Positions 1 through 7,604 of a stretch of DNA of 64,000 nucleotides are shown in pieces. Origin of the DNA: JAFGXT01 sp963677165 (GTDB lineage Bacteria; Verrucomicrobiota; Lentisphaeria; Victivallales; SZUA-371). Made by a program: the position numbers and the translations under genes. The notes below the pieces were generated by a model. That model did no database searches. It saw only the letters and a list, made by a program, of their open reading frames with translations, and was not told the DNA's origin. The stretch's first letter is position 1, and each line of letters opens with the position of its first letter. The stretch lies in the NCBI GenBank assembly GCA_963677165.2, contig CAXXSX010000002.1, positions 4,154,001 to 4,218,000 of the forward strand. Reading direction: 5' to 3'.

Positions 1-792
1 TTTGCTATTTTGTTTGCTTCTAAGGTAAAGATTGAACCGGAAGAACATCTGGATATCGACGAATCCAAGGAACCTACCGTTCCTGAAACAGATCGTCCCG
101 GATTATTCAAATCTCTGGTTCCGATTCTGCTGCCGCTGGTTTTGATTGTTATCAGCTCTATTTGCCATATGGCTTATGATGTGAAAGATGAGAACGGTAA
201 GCTGCTGGATCCCGGTACGTTTCTCAATATCGTTTACTTCTTTGGACAACCTACCGTGGCATTGCTGATTGGTGTTGGGGCCGCGTTCCTGCTTCCAAAG
301 AAACTTGATACCAAGATGATTTCCGGTTCCGGCTGGGTTGGTCATGCCATTCTTGCCGCAGCGTCAATTATTGTTATAACTGGAGCTGGTGGTGCGTTCG
401 GGCAGGTTCTGCGTGTTTCCGGAATTGATAAAGTGATAGGCGAGTCCTTAAAGGATTCCAATTTAGGCATATGGCTGCCGTTCATCATTGCGGCCGCGTT
501 GAAAACCGCTCAAGGCTCATCCACTGTAGCAATCATCACGACTGCCGGAATCATGGGGCCGTTGATGGGAACGATGGGGCTTGACTCCAGTGTAGCGAGA
601 GCGCTGGTGGTGGTATCGATCGGTGCAGGAGCCATGGTGGTTTCCCATGCAAACGACAGTTACTTCTGGGTTGTTACCCAGTTCTCCAATATGTCATTGA
701 AACAGGGCTTCAAGCTCCAGTCGCTTGGTACTCTCATCGAGGGAACCGTGGCGGCGGCAACCGTCTGGGTTGTAAGTCTGATTGTCCTGTAA
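1..792 (+). CDS. GntP-family gluconate/organic acid permease, C-terminal part
   Basis: This is the C-terminal part of a polytopic inner-membrane permease; the reading frame is open back to base 1, so the start lies outside the window. Hydrophobic segments alternate with short loops. The stretch around 480-700 (AAALKTAQGSSTVAIITTAG, then GAMVVSHANDSYFW) is the strongly conserved signature of the GntP gluconate:H+ symporter family. Such carriers import gluconate or related sugar acids with protons. The substrate cannot be read from the sequence. It converges on the beta-helix gene and shares a bidirectional hairpin terminator with it. The family is secure; the substrate is not. Confidence 0.88.
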   Translation, partial: FAILFASKVKIEPEEHLDIDESKEPTVPETDRPGLFKSLVPILLPLVLIVISSICHMAYDVKDENGKLLDPGTFLNIVYFFGQPTVALLIGVGAAFLLPKKLDTKMISGSGWVGHAILAAASIIVITGAGGAFGQVLRVSGIDKVIGESLKDSNLGIWLPFIIAAALKTAQGSSTVAIITTAGIMGPLMGTMGLDSSVARALVVVSIGAGAMVVSHANDSYFWVVTQFSNMSLKQGFKLQSLGTLIEGTVAAATVWVVSLIVL

Positions 793-824
793 TCATCCGT
801 ACGACGGGTTTGAGAAATAAAATC

Positions 825-857
825 GGGCCGGAATTTCTACAAATGAAATTCCGGCCC
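825..857. terminator. Bidirectional hairpin terminator
   Basis: A perfect 13-bp stem (GGGCCGGAATTTC) closes a 7-nt loop, followed by a T-rich tail on the plus strand. It lies between the convergent GntP gene and the beta-helix gene. A near-identical hairpin occurs at 5457-5491. Confidence 0.8.
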
Positions 858-879
858 TTATCTTTGGGGAGAAAGCTGA

Positions 880-3438
880 TTAGAATTGGGGTACGTCGGT
901 TATTTTTATTGATTTGATAATAACAGCAGTTCCGCCGGGAACGCCGTCAAATAGATCCAGTCTTAGCTGAGTAACATTATGGGCACCTTGCCAGTTTACG
1001 GGAAGGTTGTAAGTGTGAAAAGAAGAAAGTTCCTTCGTTGTTAATTTGGTGGGAAAACCGACATGTTGAGTTGCGTTGAAACCTATCTTAGGAGTCCCCC
1101 AGAATATTTCGGTGGACTTCCCGGCGCAAGCCCTGCTTGCCTTCATTTTTACAGTAACACAACCGTATTTTGCCCCGTCAATCCCAGGCTTGAGTCGAGG
1201 GAAAACTATATATGGGTCTGGTCCGGTAATTACACATTGGAGCCCTTGAGGTGAATCCATGAGCTTAACATAATGTGTGGTCAGTTTAAGCCATTGTTTT
1301 CTGACCTGCGATTTGGTAAAATCCCACTCCTTGCAGACTTTAGGAGTTGTAGAAAGTGGTTTAAAGATATTTTTTGCTTGCTTCAGGTTTGTTACTCCTT
1401 CATCGTTCCAGAGCAATCTGGTGAAGTTTCCCGTAATATTATTTCCGGCTATTCGTATGTAATTGCTGTTTTTTACTTCAAAAGCTGCTGCTATTGTATT
1501 GCATTTGTTATTAATACGATTACCCTTGATTTTGAGGCAGGTAACGTCTTGGGCGACAATCGTTGGTTGATTGCAAACTGTGCCGAACAACGTGATGTCG
1601 TTGTTGGCAATATCAATATGGGTAGTTGCCTGTTTGTCAATGTAGTTTACATACGGATTTAATCGACTCCCGAAAACAAAAACAGCTTTGGCTCTGCTGG
1701 TGATCTTATTTCCTCCGATGAGAATATTTTGGGGCTGACAACCTTCTCCTCCGTGAAGTCCTCCCAGAGCTCTGGGGCCGATAAAAAACAGACAGAAGTG
1801 ATTGATTGAATCATCAATTTGATTGTTTGTAAACAAGTAATTACGTCCTCCAAGAAGAATCCGTGATAAGCCGTGGCTGAATCTATTTTTTGTTACGACT
1901 CCTCCATGAAACTGATTTTCCATGATGGTAAGAAAATCGGGAATAATTCGTTTCTTTTCAGGAATGTTATCAAGTGTTACGAGGTTGGGAAGATTCTTAT
2001 CGCAGGTGAGTTTGTACATTTGTCTGCCATTAAGATCGACTTTTTCCAGTTTCTTAATGAATGTTTCTCCTGAAACATGCATTTCGCCTTTATTTGATCG
2101 AATCCAGCCAATACGTTGACCTTCTTTTAGTACTTTCCACCAGAAGTGAACAGGGATGTAGACGATGTTTCCTTCTATTTTTTGCGCAGGATGGGTACTG
2201 CTGTGGGTGTTGAAAAAATCATCGCCAATATAGCTGATCGAATTACCGGATATTAGTCCTCCAAGTAAGGCATCGCGTACGAAAATACCATCAGCATTAC
2301 TGGAGGCGAAAGTTTTGAATTCCGGGTCGGGGCCGGCTGTACAGTTATTAATGAAAGTCATTTCGCTGCTCAGGCTCAAAAATGCCATTCCCGGAGATGC
2401 ATAAATTTTTACGCCGGTGACTCTGCATCGTTTGCTGCGTGCTACCTCAATACCATGATGACCGAACATTCTGTCCTGAAAGACAATATGTTTGCCAACC
2501 AGTGATTCTGGAAAACCATGTGGGTATTCAAACTTGTATTGGTTGCCGGAAACGTGTTTTACTTTCGGAGCCGCCATGTGACTGAATACATTGCTTGCTT
2601 CCGGTCTAACACTTTCCGGTAAGAGTTTTTCGCTGTAGAATCGGGTTAATCCCTTAAAATCATATTGGGTGAAATACGGTTCTGTAGGTTTGGGGAATCC
2701 TTTGGCAATCTCCACTATATAGCCATTTTTAGCCAGCTTGACTACTTTCCCGATTGTATAGGGCAGGGGGCGATATGTTATTTCAACATTGGTAAGTCTT
2801 ACATTATTACATTGATCCACCTGGATTCCTGCCGCGGTAGGTCTACCGAAGATAAATCTTGTACCTTTTTCTCCTTTCAGCTCAATGTTTTCATAGCCTT
2901 CCAGCTTGATGTGTGGACTGCGTTGTGTGGGGGAATTACCGACACCTGTTTTTATATAATAATCTCCTTTTGGGAAGAAAATGACTCTTGCTCCTTCCTG
3001 TTTAGCTCGTGAGAGTGCCTGATTTATGGCTTGGCTGTTATCGGTTTTACCATCTGCTTTCGCGTTACAGTCAAGAACATTTATTGTTTTTGTATCCGAT
3101 GATAAATTGTTGAGATAATCTATTTCTCCGATAATTCTTTTTTGCAGATAACGCAGGTCATTTATTTCGCTTTCTGCTCTGAATAACGACGTAGGGGTTC
3201 CGATTTTCCTGTCTGTTTTTATATTTTTCAGAATCCGTTGTTGAATAATCTGCTGATTTCTGAGCCACTCTGCAAATTGAGGATCCTTGCTCGATAATGT
3301 GTCCGCCTGTCCCGTAAGCTGTTCTGTATTTTTTTTAAAATTTTCCAGATCATCTTCCGCGTATGTTAGCGTTGCGTAGAAACATACGAAACATAATGAT
3401 AATCCAGTGAAAACTGATTGATAAGAGAAACGTTTCAT
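880..3438 (-). CDS. Secreted right-handed beta-helix (pectate-lyase-3-like) protein
   Basis: This is an 852-aa exported protein with a signal peptide (about residues 1-27). After a coiled region comes the N-terminal motif of the Pectate_lyase_3 / GH28-like superfamily near residues 120-165 (DCNAKADGKTDNSQAINQAL, then IFFPKGDYYI). A long array of N-, G- and I-rich rungs follows, typical of a parallel beta-helix. Residues from about 700 to the end form a separate beta-sandwich-like module (WDF...DPYIVFP...LRLD) that also occurs twice in the protein at 5701-6579. It is probably a polysaccharide lyase or glycosidase, but no catalytic residues could be assigned. It is the last gene of the LacI-pseudopilin unit, 106 bp after the pseudopilin. 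Confidence 0.78.
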   Translation of the reverse strand: MKRFSYQSVFTGLSLCFVCFYATLTYAEDDLENFKKNTEQLTGQADTLSSKDPQFAEWLRNQQIIQQRILKNIKTDRKIGTPTSLFRAESEINDLRYLQKRIIGEIDYLNNLSSDTKTINVLDCNAKADGKTDNSQAINQALSRAKQEGARVIFFPKGDYYIKTGVGNSPTQRSPHIKLEGYENIELKGEKGTRFIFGRPTAAGIQVDQCNNVRLTNVEITYRPLPYTIGKVVKLAKNGYIVEIAKGFPKPTEPYFTQYDFKGLTRFYSEKLLPESVRPEASNVFSHMAAPKVKHVSGNQYKFEYPHGFPESLVGKHIVFQDRMFGHHGIEVARSKRCRVTGVKIYASPGMAFLSLSSEMTFINNCTAGPDPEFKTFASSNADGIFVRDALLGGLISGNSISYIGDDFFNTHSSTHPAQKIEGNIVYIPVHFWWKVLKEGQRIGWIRSNKGEMHVSGETFIKKLEKVDLNGRQMYKLTCDKNLPNLVTLDNIPEKKRIIPDFLTIMENQFHGGVVTKNRFSHGLSRILLGGRNYLFTNNQIDDSINHFCLFFIGPRALGGLHGGEGCQPQNILIGGNKITSRAKAVFVFGSRLNPYVNYIDKQATTHIDIANNDITLFGTVCNQPTIVAQDVTCLKIKGNRINNKCNTIAAAFEVKNSNYIRIAGNNITGNFTRLLWNDEGVTNLKQAKNIFKPLSTTPKVCKEWDFTKSQVRKQWLKLTTHYVKLMDSPQGLQCVITGPDPYIVFPRLKPGIDGAKYGCVTVKMKASRACAGKSTEIFWGTPKIGFNATQHVGFPTKLTTKELSSFHTYNLPVNWQGAHNVTQLRLDLFDGVPGGTAVIIKSIKITDVPQF

Positions 3439-3486
3439 TGTAAAAATAGTCCTTTGTTTTCGATCATTTCAGAGTGTAAGAATGCG

Positions 3487-3509
3487 TCTGCCTTGGTGAT
3501 CAAGGCAGA
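3487..3509. other. Intercistronic hairpin between pseudopilin and beta-helix gene
   Basis: The sequence TCTGCCTT pairs perfectly with AAGGCAGA across a 7-nt loop. On the minus (coding) strand it has no U-run, so it looks more like an RNA-processing or stability element than a strong terminator. It could set different expression of the two genes. Confidence 0.45.
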
Positions 3510-3544
3510 TCGTCGCGATGTAATTTTTTATTGGAGAAATTAGA

Positions 3545-4195
3545 TTAATTATTCGGCTTGCCGTTGTAGTGTGCTTTGGCGTAAACCTGCTTTACGCCTT
3601 CTACGTGTCCATCAGTAAACAGCATTTCGGCTTGTTTATTTCCATGACGCGTGTAATTCATTACGTCACCGTAAAAAATTCTAGTGTTAAAATCTCCTTC
3701 AACTAAGAAGTGAGGCGTGTTGTCGTAATAGTCTGTTTTATCTGCCATTAATAAACAGAGTGACGGTTTTTTTACTCTGGCTTTTCTGTATGAATCCAAA
3801 TTTCTATTCATTCCATAACTAATGCCCATGGCATTGTGAAAAATCCTTTTTGCGGGGCAGAGTACGACGCCGGACTGAAATACTTTTTTATAGTCATCAG
3901 AGGTGTTTGTATCAGATGCATATTTGTGGGACATAAATGGAGTCAGATAATAAACCCAGGTTGCAAAATATGGGTTTGAATTTCCATTCAATGATTGACA
4001 GAAAATTCCATCGTAACTGTCTACGTACATTTCCTGTGCGGTACCAAGTTGTTTGAGGTTTGACTGGCATTTGGCTTGTTTGGCAACTTCTCTTGCGCGG
4101 CCGAGAGCCGGTAACAACATTGCTGCCAGAATAGCAATGATAGCTATGACTACGAGGAGTTCGATAAGTGTGAAATTGTTTTCCGTTCTTTTCAT
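3545..4195 (-). CDS. Type II secretion-like pseudopilin with prepilin N-terminal cleavage/methylation motif
   Basis: This 216-aa protein begins with a short basic leader and a classic prepilin peptidase site and hydrophobic helix (NFTLIELLVVIAIIAILAAM, residues 7-26). The C-terminal part has the DG box of the H-X9-DG pseudopilin family; here H and DG are separated by ten residues (RHGN...LFTDGHVEG). Such proteins are massively expanded in Lentisphaerota and Verrucomicrobiota and usually sit beside regulators and polysaccharide-degrading enzymes. It follows the LacI gene by 19 bp, so the two are surely co-transcribed. The role in carbohydrate loci is not known; assembly into a surface or secretion pseudopilus is the family expectation. 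Confidence 0.88.
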   Translation of the reverse strand: MKRTENNFTLIELLVVIAIIAILAAMLLPALGRAREVAKQAKCQSNLKQLGTAQEMYVDSYDGIFCQSLNGNSNPYFATWVYYLTPFMSHKYASDTNTSDDYKKVFQSGVVLCPAKRIFHNAMGISYGMNRNLDSYRKARVKKPSLCLLMADKTDYYDNTPHFLVEGDFNTRIFYGDVMNYTRHGNKQAEMLFTDGHVEGVKQVYAKAHYNGKPNN

Positions 4196-4214
4196 TGTTC
4201 TTTCTCCGTGTTTG

Positions 4215-5303
4215 TTATTGTGATAAAACTAATTCATTTTCATGTTGATTTATACAAGGTGATGTTTCTCTTATTAACAGTTGTGGGGAAATCATTACTG
4301 GTTCCGGTTTGGTTTCCGGTGCGTTATCATCCAGAAAAGGCTGGAGCAAGTTCCAACAGGATTCTGCTAATTGCTCGTATGGCAGATCAAGTGTGGTAAG
4401 TTCCAGGTTGGAGCCTGCGATGTTTAGATTGTCGTAGCCGATAACCGAGATGTCCTCCGGTACTTTGATGCCCATGTGGGTAAAAGCGTTGATGGTATCA
4501 AAAGCAAGCACGTCATTACTGCAAATCACCGCTTGCGGCAGGCGTCGGTCATTATATTTTTTCATAAATTGTTTCGCGAATGCATCACCGGCATGACGGA
4601 GGTCATTTTTGGAGCATGAGAACATATCGATGGAACAGTCGCCGAAAACCTGATTACAGGCGGCTGTAAAATAGTTTGCCCGGGCGTCAAATCCGGTTCC
4701 TTGCAGATCTTCCTCATTAAACAGTTTAAAATATGCCAGCTGGGATAAATCCGAGGCGTAAAGATATTCCGCTATTTTCAGGGCTCCTGCCGCTTCATCG
4801 AACCCTGCCAGCATGGCCTGTTGGTTGCGGCCCAAAACGTTACCTAGAATTATTACCGGAATATTGCGCTGATAGTATTTTTTCAGTGTTTCATAATTTT
4901 TTTCGTGATGCAGCAGACCAATAACCAGGGCATCCACTCCCTGTTCCAGGATGGCGTTGAGTTTCTGTTCTTCCCGTTTGCAGTCGAATTCGCTGCTGGT
5001 CAGAAAAGTGAAATAACCATTCTTACATGCTTGTTCATCAAAAGTATTGAAAAAGCGATAGAATTGAGCATGGGCGATACTCTGGGCTATTACACCAATC
5101 GAACGATATTTACCGGTTTTCAGCGACTGGGCTGTCGCGTTGCGTACATAACCCAGTTGTTGGGCTACTTTCAAGATGCGTTTTCGTTTCTCTTCGCTTA
5201 CGCCGATATTGGTGTTTGCCGGGGAATTCAGTACTGCATATACAGACGCGCGGGATACATTTGCTTCCCGCGCAATCATGGTAGTCGTTGGTTTCTGTGC
5301 CAT
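4215..5303 (-). CDS. LacI-family transcriptional regulator
   Basis: This is a 362-aa regulator. The N-terminus is a LacI helix-turn-helix (TTTMIAREANVSRASVYAVL, residues 6-25) followed by the hinge helix region (NATAQSLKTGKYRSIGVIAQ). The rest is a periplasmic-binding-protein-like effector domain, ending near residue 350. The ATG start has an AGGA element 8 bp upstream. It heads the operon with the pseudopilin and beta-helix genes, and a palindromic operator fills its own promoter spacer, so autorepression is likely. The inducer is presumably a sugar released from the polysaccharide handled by the operon; it cannot be named. Confidence 0.92.
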   Translation of the reverse strand: MAQKPTTTMIAREANVSRASVYAVLNSPANTNIGVSEEKRKRILKVAQQLGYVRNATAQSLKTGKYRSIGVIAQSIAHAQFYRFFNTFDEQACKNGYFTFLTSSEFDCKREEQKLNAILEQGVDALVIGLLHHEKNYETLKKYYQRNIPVIILGNVLGRNQQAMLAGFDEAAGALKIAEYLYASDLSQLAYFKLFNEEDLQGTGFDARANYFTAACNQVFGDCSIDMFSCSKNDLRHAGDAFAKQFMKKYNDRRLPQAVICSNDVLAFDTINAFTHMGIKVPEDISVIGYDNLNIAGSNLELTTLDLPYEQLAESCWNLLQPFLDDNAPETKPEPVMISPQLLIRETSPCINQHENELVLSQ

Positions 5304-5333
5304 TTTATATCCTGTTGGGTTCTTTATGTTAGA

Positions 5334-5362
5334 ATTATATTACACGTGTAATATAATGTCAA
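5334..5362 (-). promoter_or_regulatory. Consensus sigma-70 promoter with LacI-type operator in the spacer
   Basis: On the minus strand a perfect TTGACA (5362-5357) and perfect TATAAT (5339-5334) are separated by exactly 17 bp. A 24-bp perfect palindrome (5334-5357), with core ATATTACACGTGTAATAT, spans the spacer and both hexamer edges. A repressor bound here would occlude RNA polymerase. Confidence 0.85.
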
Positions 5363-5425
5363 TAGATAAACTGTAAAAATTCAATATTTTATTGTTTTTT
5401 TATGGTGTTTTGAACTTAAATAAAC

Positions 5426-5443
5426 ATATTACACGTGTAATAT
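5426..5443. promoter_or_regulatory. Second (auxiliary) LacI-type operator
   Basis: This is an 18-bp perfect palindrome, ATATTACACGTGTAATAT, identical to the core of the promoter operator and centred 89 bp upstream of it. The distance suits looping between two operators. No plus-strand gene starts here, so both sites most likely serve the LacI operon. Confidence 0.78.
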
Positions 5444-5456
5444 ATTTACCGTGAAA

Positions 5457-5491
5457 AAGGCCGGGATTTCAATAAATGAAATTCCGGCCTT
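5457..5491 (-). terminator. Hairpin terminator downstream of the 5701-6579 gene
   Basis: A 14-bp stem with one G-T mismatch and a 7-nt loop is followed on the minus strand by a run of five T. It is nearly the same sequence as the hairpin at 825-857, in the same orientation relative to the minus-strand gene before it. Confidence 0.75.
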
Positions 5492-5563
5492 ATTGAAGTT
5501 TTTTAGAATTTTATTGTCTGTACGACGGACGGCGTTAGTACCGCTTCAACCTTCAGTCGCTGA

Positions 5564-5610
5564 CGCTTCTTACAGAAGCGGAAATTAAATATATCGGGTT
5601 TTATACCCCG
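5564..5610. repeat. Two small hairpins in the 3' intergenic region
   Basis: CGCTTCT pairs with AGAAGCG around a 3-nt loop at 5564-5580. CGGG and CCCG lie at 5595-5610. They belong to a roughly 200-bp non-coding stretch between the 5701 gene end and its terminator. I see no gene here. Confidence 0.4.
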
Positions 5611-5647
5611 ACCCTTTGGGGCGCTTCTTCAAAATATTATTTTTGCC

Positions 5648-5707
5648 AAGCTTTTTTCAAAAGCGTTTTCAATACCTCGTGGGCTTTGCCTCGGGGTAGT
5701 TTATTTC
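5648..5707 (-). repeat. 3'-end repeat element (copy 1)
   Basis: This 60-bp segment overlaps the stop codon of the adjacent minus-strand gene and closely matches 62434-62492, which overlaps the stop codon of another minus-strand gene. Both carry a GCTTTT-NNN-AAAAGC hairpin. Two unrelated genes sharing the same junction points to a dispersed gene-end repeat. Confidence 0.65.
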
Positions 5708-6579
5708 AGAATAATTGATTTAATTGAGACGTTGCAGCCTGAAGTGCCAACCGGATCCAGGCGTAGTTTTCCTATAAGGCCTGTCCATAACTTGTTTTTA
5801 GTCAGATTGAGTTCAATCGTTTGCCAGTCTTCCGAAGCTTTCAGTTTACTGGTAACACTGGTTGGTTGTGCGAAATTTTTGCTTGGAGCTGCAAAAAACA
5901 CTTGAATATAGGTATCTTTGTCCGTTTTAATTGTTATTTCCGCCTGGGTGAACAGTTCTGCTTTTATTTTTACGGGTTTACTGGTCACATAAGGATCTCT
6001 GCCGCTGACGAACGAGGCGCAGTCTTCAGAATACTTAATATTTTTCATAAAAATATTCGGAGACCAGCCCGAAAATTTATTGGCGGCATTGAAGGTCCAC
6101 TTAAGCTCTGTTTTATTCAGCAATTTTATTTTTTTAATTGTAATATTGGCTCCCTGAGGATTGATGGGGTCAAAGCGTAGGTTCTGAATTGTCCCTTTCC
6201 AGAATTTGTTTGTGCAGGTGATTAGATAGGTTTCCATCTGGTTATTGCCTTTGACTTTGAATCGAAAGCTTGCCGGTTCGGTGAAACCTTTTCCGGCAGG
6301 AGTAAAGAATAACTGTCCTAGTCCTGCCTTATCTGATTTCATTGTTATCTGGACAAAATTAATGTCGTCGGCATTGATTGTTTTTGATATTATCAGCATC
6401 GGATCATGTTTGGTAACAATATTGATGCCGTTGTTATCCTGTTTTCTAGATGCGATGTTCCACATTTTCCAGGAAGATAGATTAGTTGATTGGTCAAACT
6501 TAAAAGTTATATCTTGTGCGAAAGAGCTTAGAGAACATATTGCTACAAAAATGCCTAGTGCTTGGGGGAAAAGTTTCAT
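5701..6579 (-). CDS. Secreted protein made of two tandem carbohydrate-binding-like modules
   Basis: This is a 292-aa protein with a signal peptide (about residues 1-21). The rest is two repeats of roughly 130 residues. Each starts with F/W...W, then a DP(M/Y) motif, a MKSDK or IKTDK strand, a FF.AP..GF box, and ends W.G.I..LRFDP or W.G.I..LRLDP followed by an I.IK.I strand. The same module forms the C-terminus of the beta-helix protein at 880-3438. The beta-rich pattern and linkage to a secreted carbohydrate enzyme suggest glycan binding, but no characterised family was recognised. It lies upstream of the LacI operon and has its own terminator. Confidence 0.7.
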   Translation of the reverse strand: MKLFPQALGIFVAICSLSSFAQDITFKFDQSTNLSSWKMWNIASRKQDNNGINIVTKHDPMLIISKTINADDINFVQITMKSDKAGLGQLFFTPAGKGFTEPASFRFKVKGNNQMETYLITCTNKFWKGTIQNLRFDPINPQGANITIKKIKLLNKTELKWTFNAANKFSGWSPNIFMKNIKYSEDCASFVSGRDPYVTSKPVKIKAELFTQAEITIKTDKDTYIQVFFAAPSKNFAQPTSVTSKLKASEDWQTIELNLTKNKLWTGLIGKLRLDPVGTSGCNVSIKSIILK

Positions 6580-6691
6580 AGAGGGCTCCTGGATTGCTGC
6601 GTTGTAGTTTATTTAATAATTACACAGAAGGAATGGGCAATGTTGTATTTGAATTGCCGGCATAATCACCGGCAATTGTAATTATATATGT

Positions 6692-7279
6692 TTACTCGGA
6701 TTTGGGTTGCGGATTGAGGCTGCTGAAATTGAATTTTGTTTTTTCTTTAAGTATTTTGGAATGCAGCTTATTGTCTTTTGAGTAATAAATATAAAGATTT
6801 TTTGCAACTCCATGAATCGGATCGCCGCCCATTGCTGCATTGGATATTTCTTGATTTCCTTGCTTTTGAAGCAATTTTTCGACCAAGGCAGTGACGTCTT
6901 TCCACTTATCTTTACCGCCGTAATACGCTTTGAGTAGACTGAATTCCTTCGTTAAATTTATGTCGGAACCAATGTAACCAGTTTGCTTTTCCGCGATAGA
7001 CTTGCTTTTTTCAATGCCGCTGTCGGTATATTTTATTACAAGAGTTTTTGCTATTCCGTGAGCGGGATCTTTGGGGGCAAGACTGTTGTTGGCGGTAATT
7101 ACGATGAAATCCGGATTTTCTCCGAAAGCAAGAGCAAGTTGTTTCACCTTTTCGGTAACATTTACAGTTTTATCTCCAGCTCCGTAAATTGCTTCAGTGA
7201 TTTTTATTTCTCCGGAAAATGCGGATATGCTGAGCAATGTTAACATAGAGGCCAGGATTGTTGGTAAATTAATTTTCAT
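6692..7279 (-). CDS. Secreted protein with two YGA/DVT/DPxHG repeats, function unknown
   Basis: This is a 195-aa protein with a clear signal peptide ending near residue 22. It holds two similar segments of about 80 residues. Both read YG(A/G)..K...VT..V..L, then N..., DP.HG.AK.L.I.Y, then K.I.EK. The pattern recalls small repeated domains of secreted PVC proteins, but I could not name a family. It lies 112 bp upstream of the module protein on the same strand and may be transcribed with it. Function is unknown; an extracellular or periplasmic binding role is a guess from the export signal. Confidence 0.65.
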   Translation of the reverse strand: MKINLPTILASMLTLLSISAFSGEIKITEAIYGAGDKTVNVTEKVKQLALAFGENPDFIVITANNSLAPKDPAHGIAKTLVIKYTDSGIEKSKSIAEKQTGYIGSDINLTKEFSLLKAYYGGKDKWKDVTALVEKLLQKQGNQEISNAAMGGDPIHGVAKNLYIYYSKDNKLHSKILKEKTKFNFSSLNPQPKSE

Positions 7280-7604
7280 TTTTGCTCCTTGGGATTGCTT
7301 GGTTAGTGGTTGTAATAGTATACTTTAATGCTTGGAAATCGTTTTTTCCAATTTCTTTTTATTGATTATATTCATAATCTATTGATTTTTATAATTTTAT
7401 ATATTAAAATTAAGTGTAAATTATTGCGTAAGCGCAGCGGTTGTTTTTTTTGTAATTTACAAAAAAGAGAATGTTTTCCACATATATTTTACGCTTCCTA
7501 TGGAAAAATCAATGTACTGGGCTACATTAATTTCATAAATTTAATTAGAGGTATATCTTGCGTATGCGGGGTGGAGATGTATAATTTAATGGCAGATTGG
7601 TTGT
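7280..7604. other. AT-rich intergenic region between divergent genes
   Basis: This 325-bp AT-rich stretch separates the divergent 6692-7279 and 7605-8660 genes and should hold both promoters. An open plus-strand frame across it (from 7328) has biased AT composition and no family resemblance, so I take it as non-coding. Confidence 0.5.
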
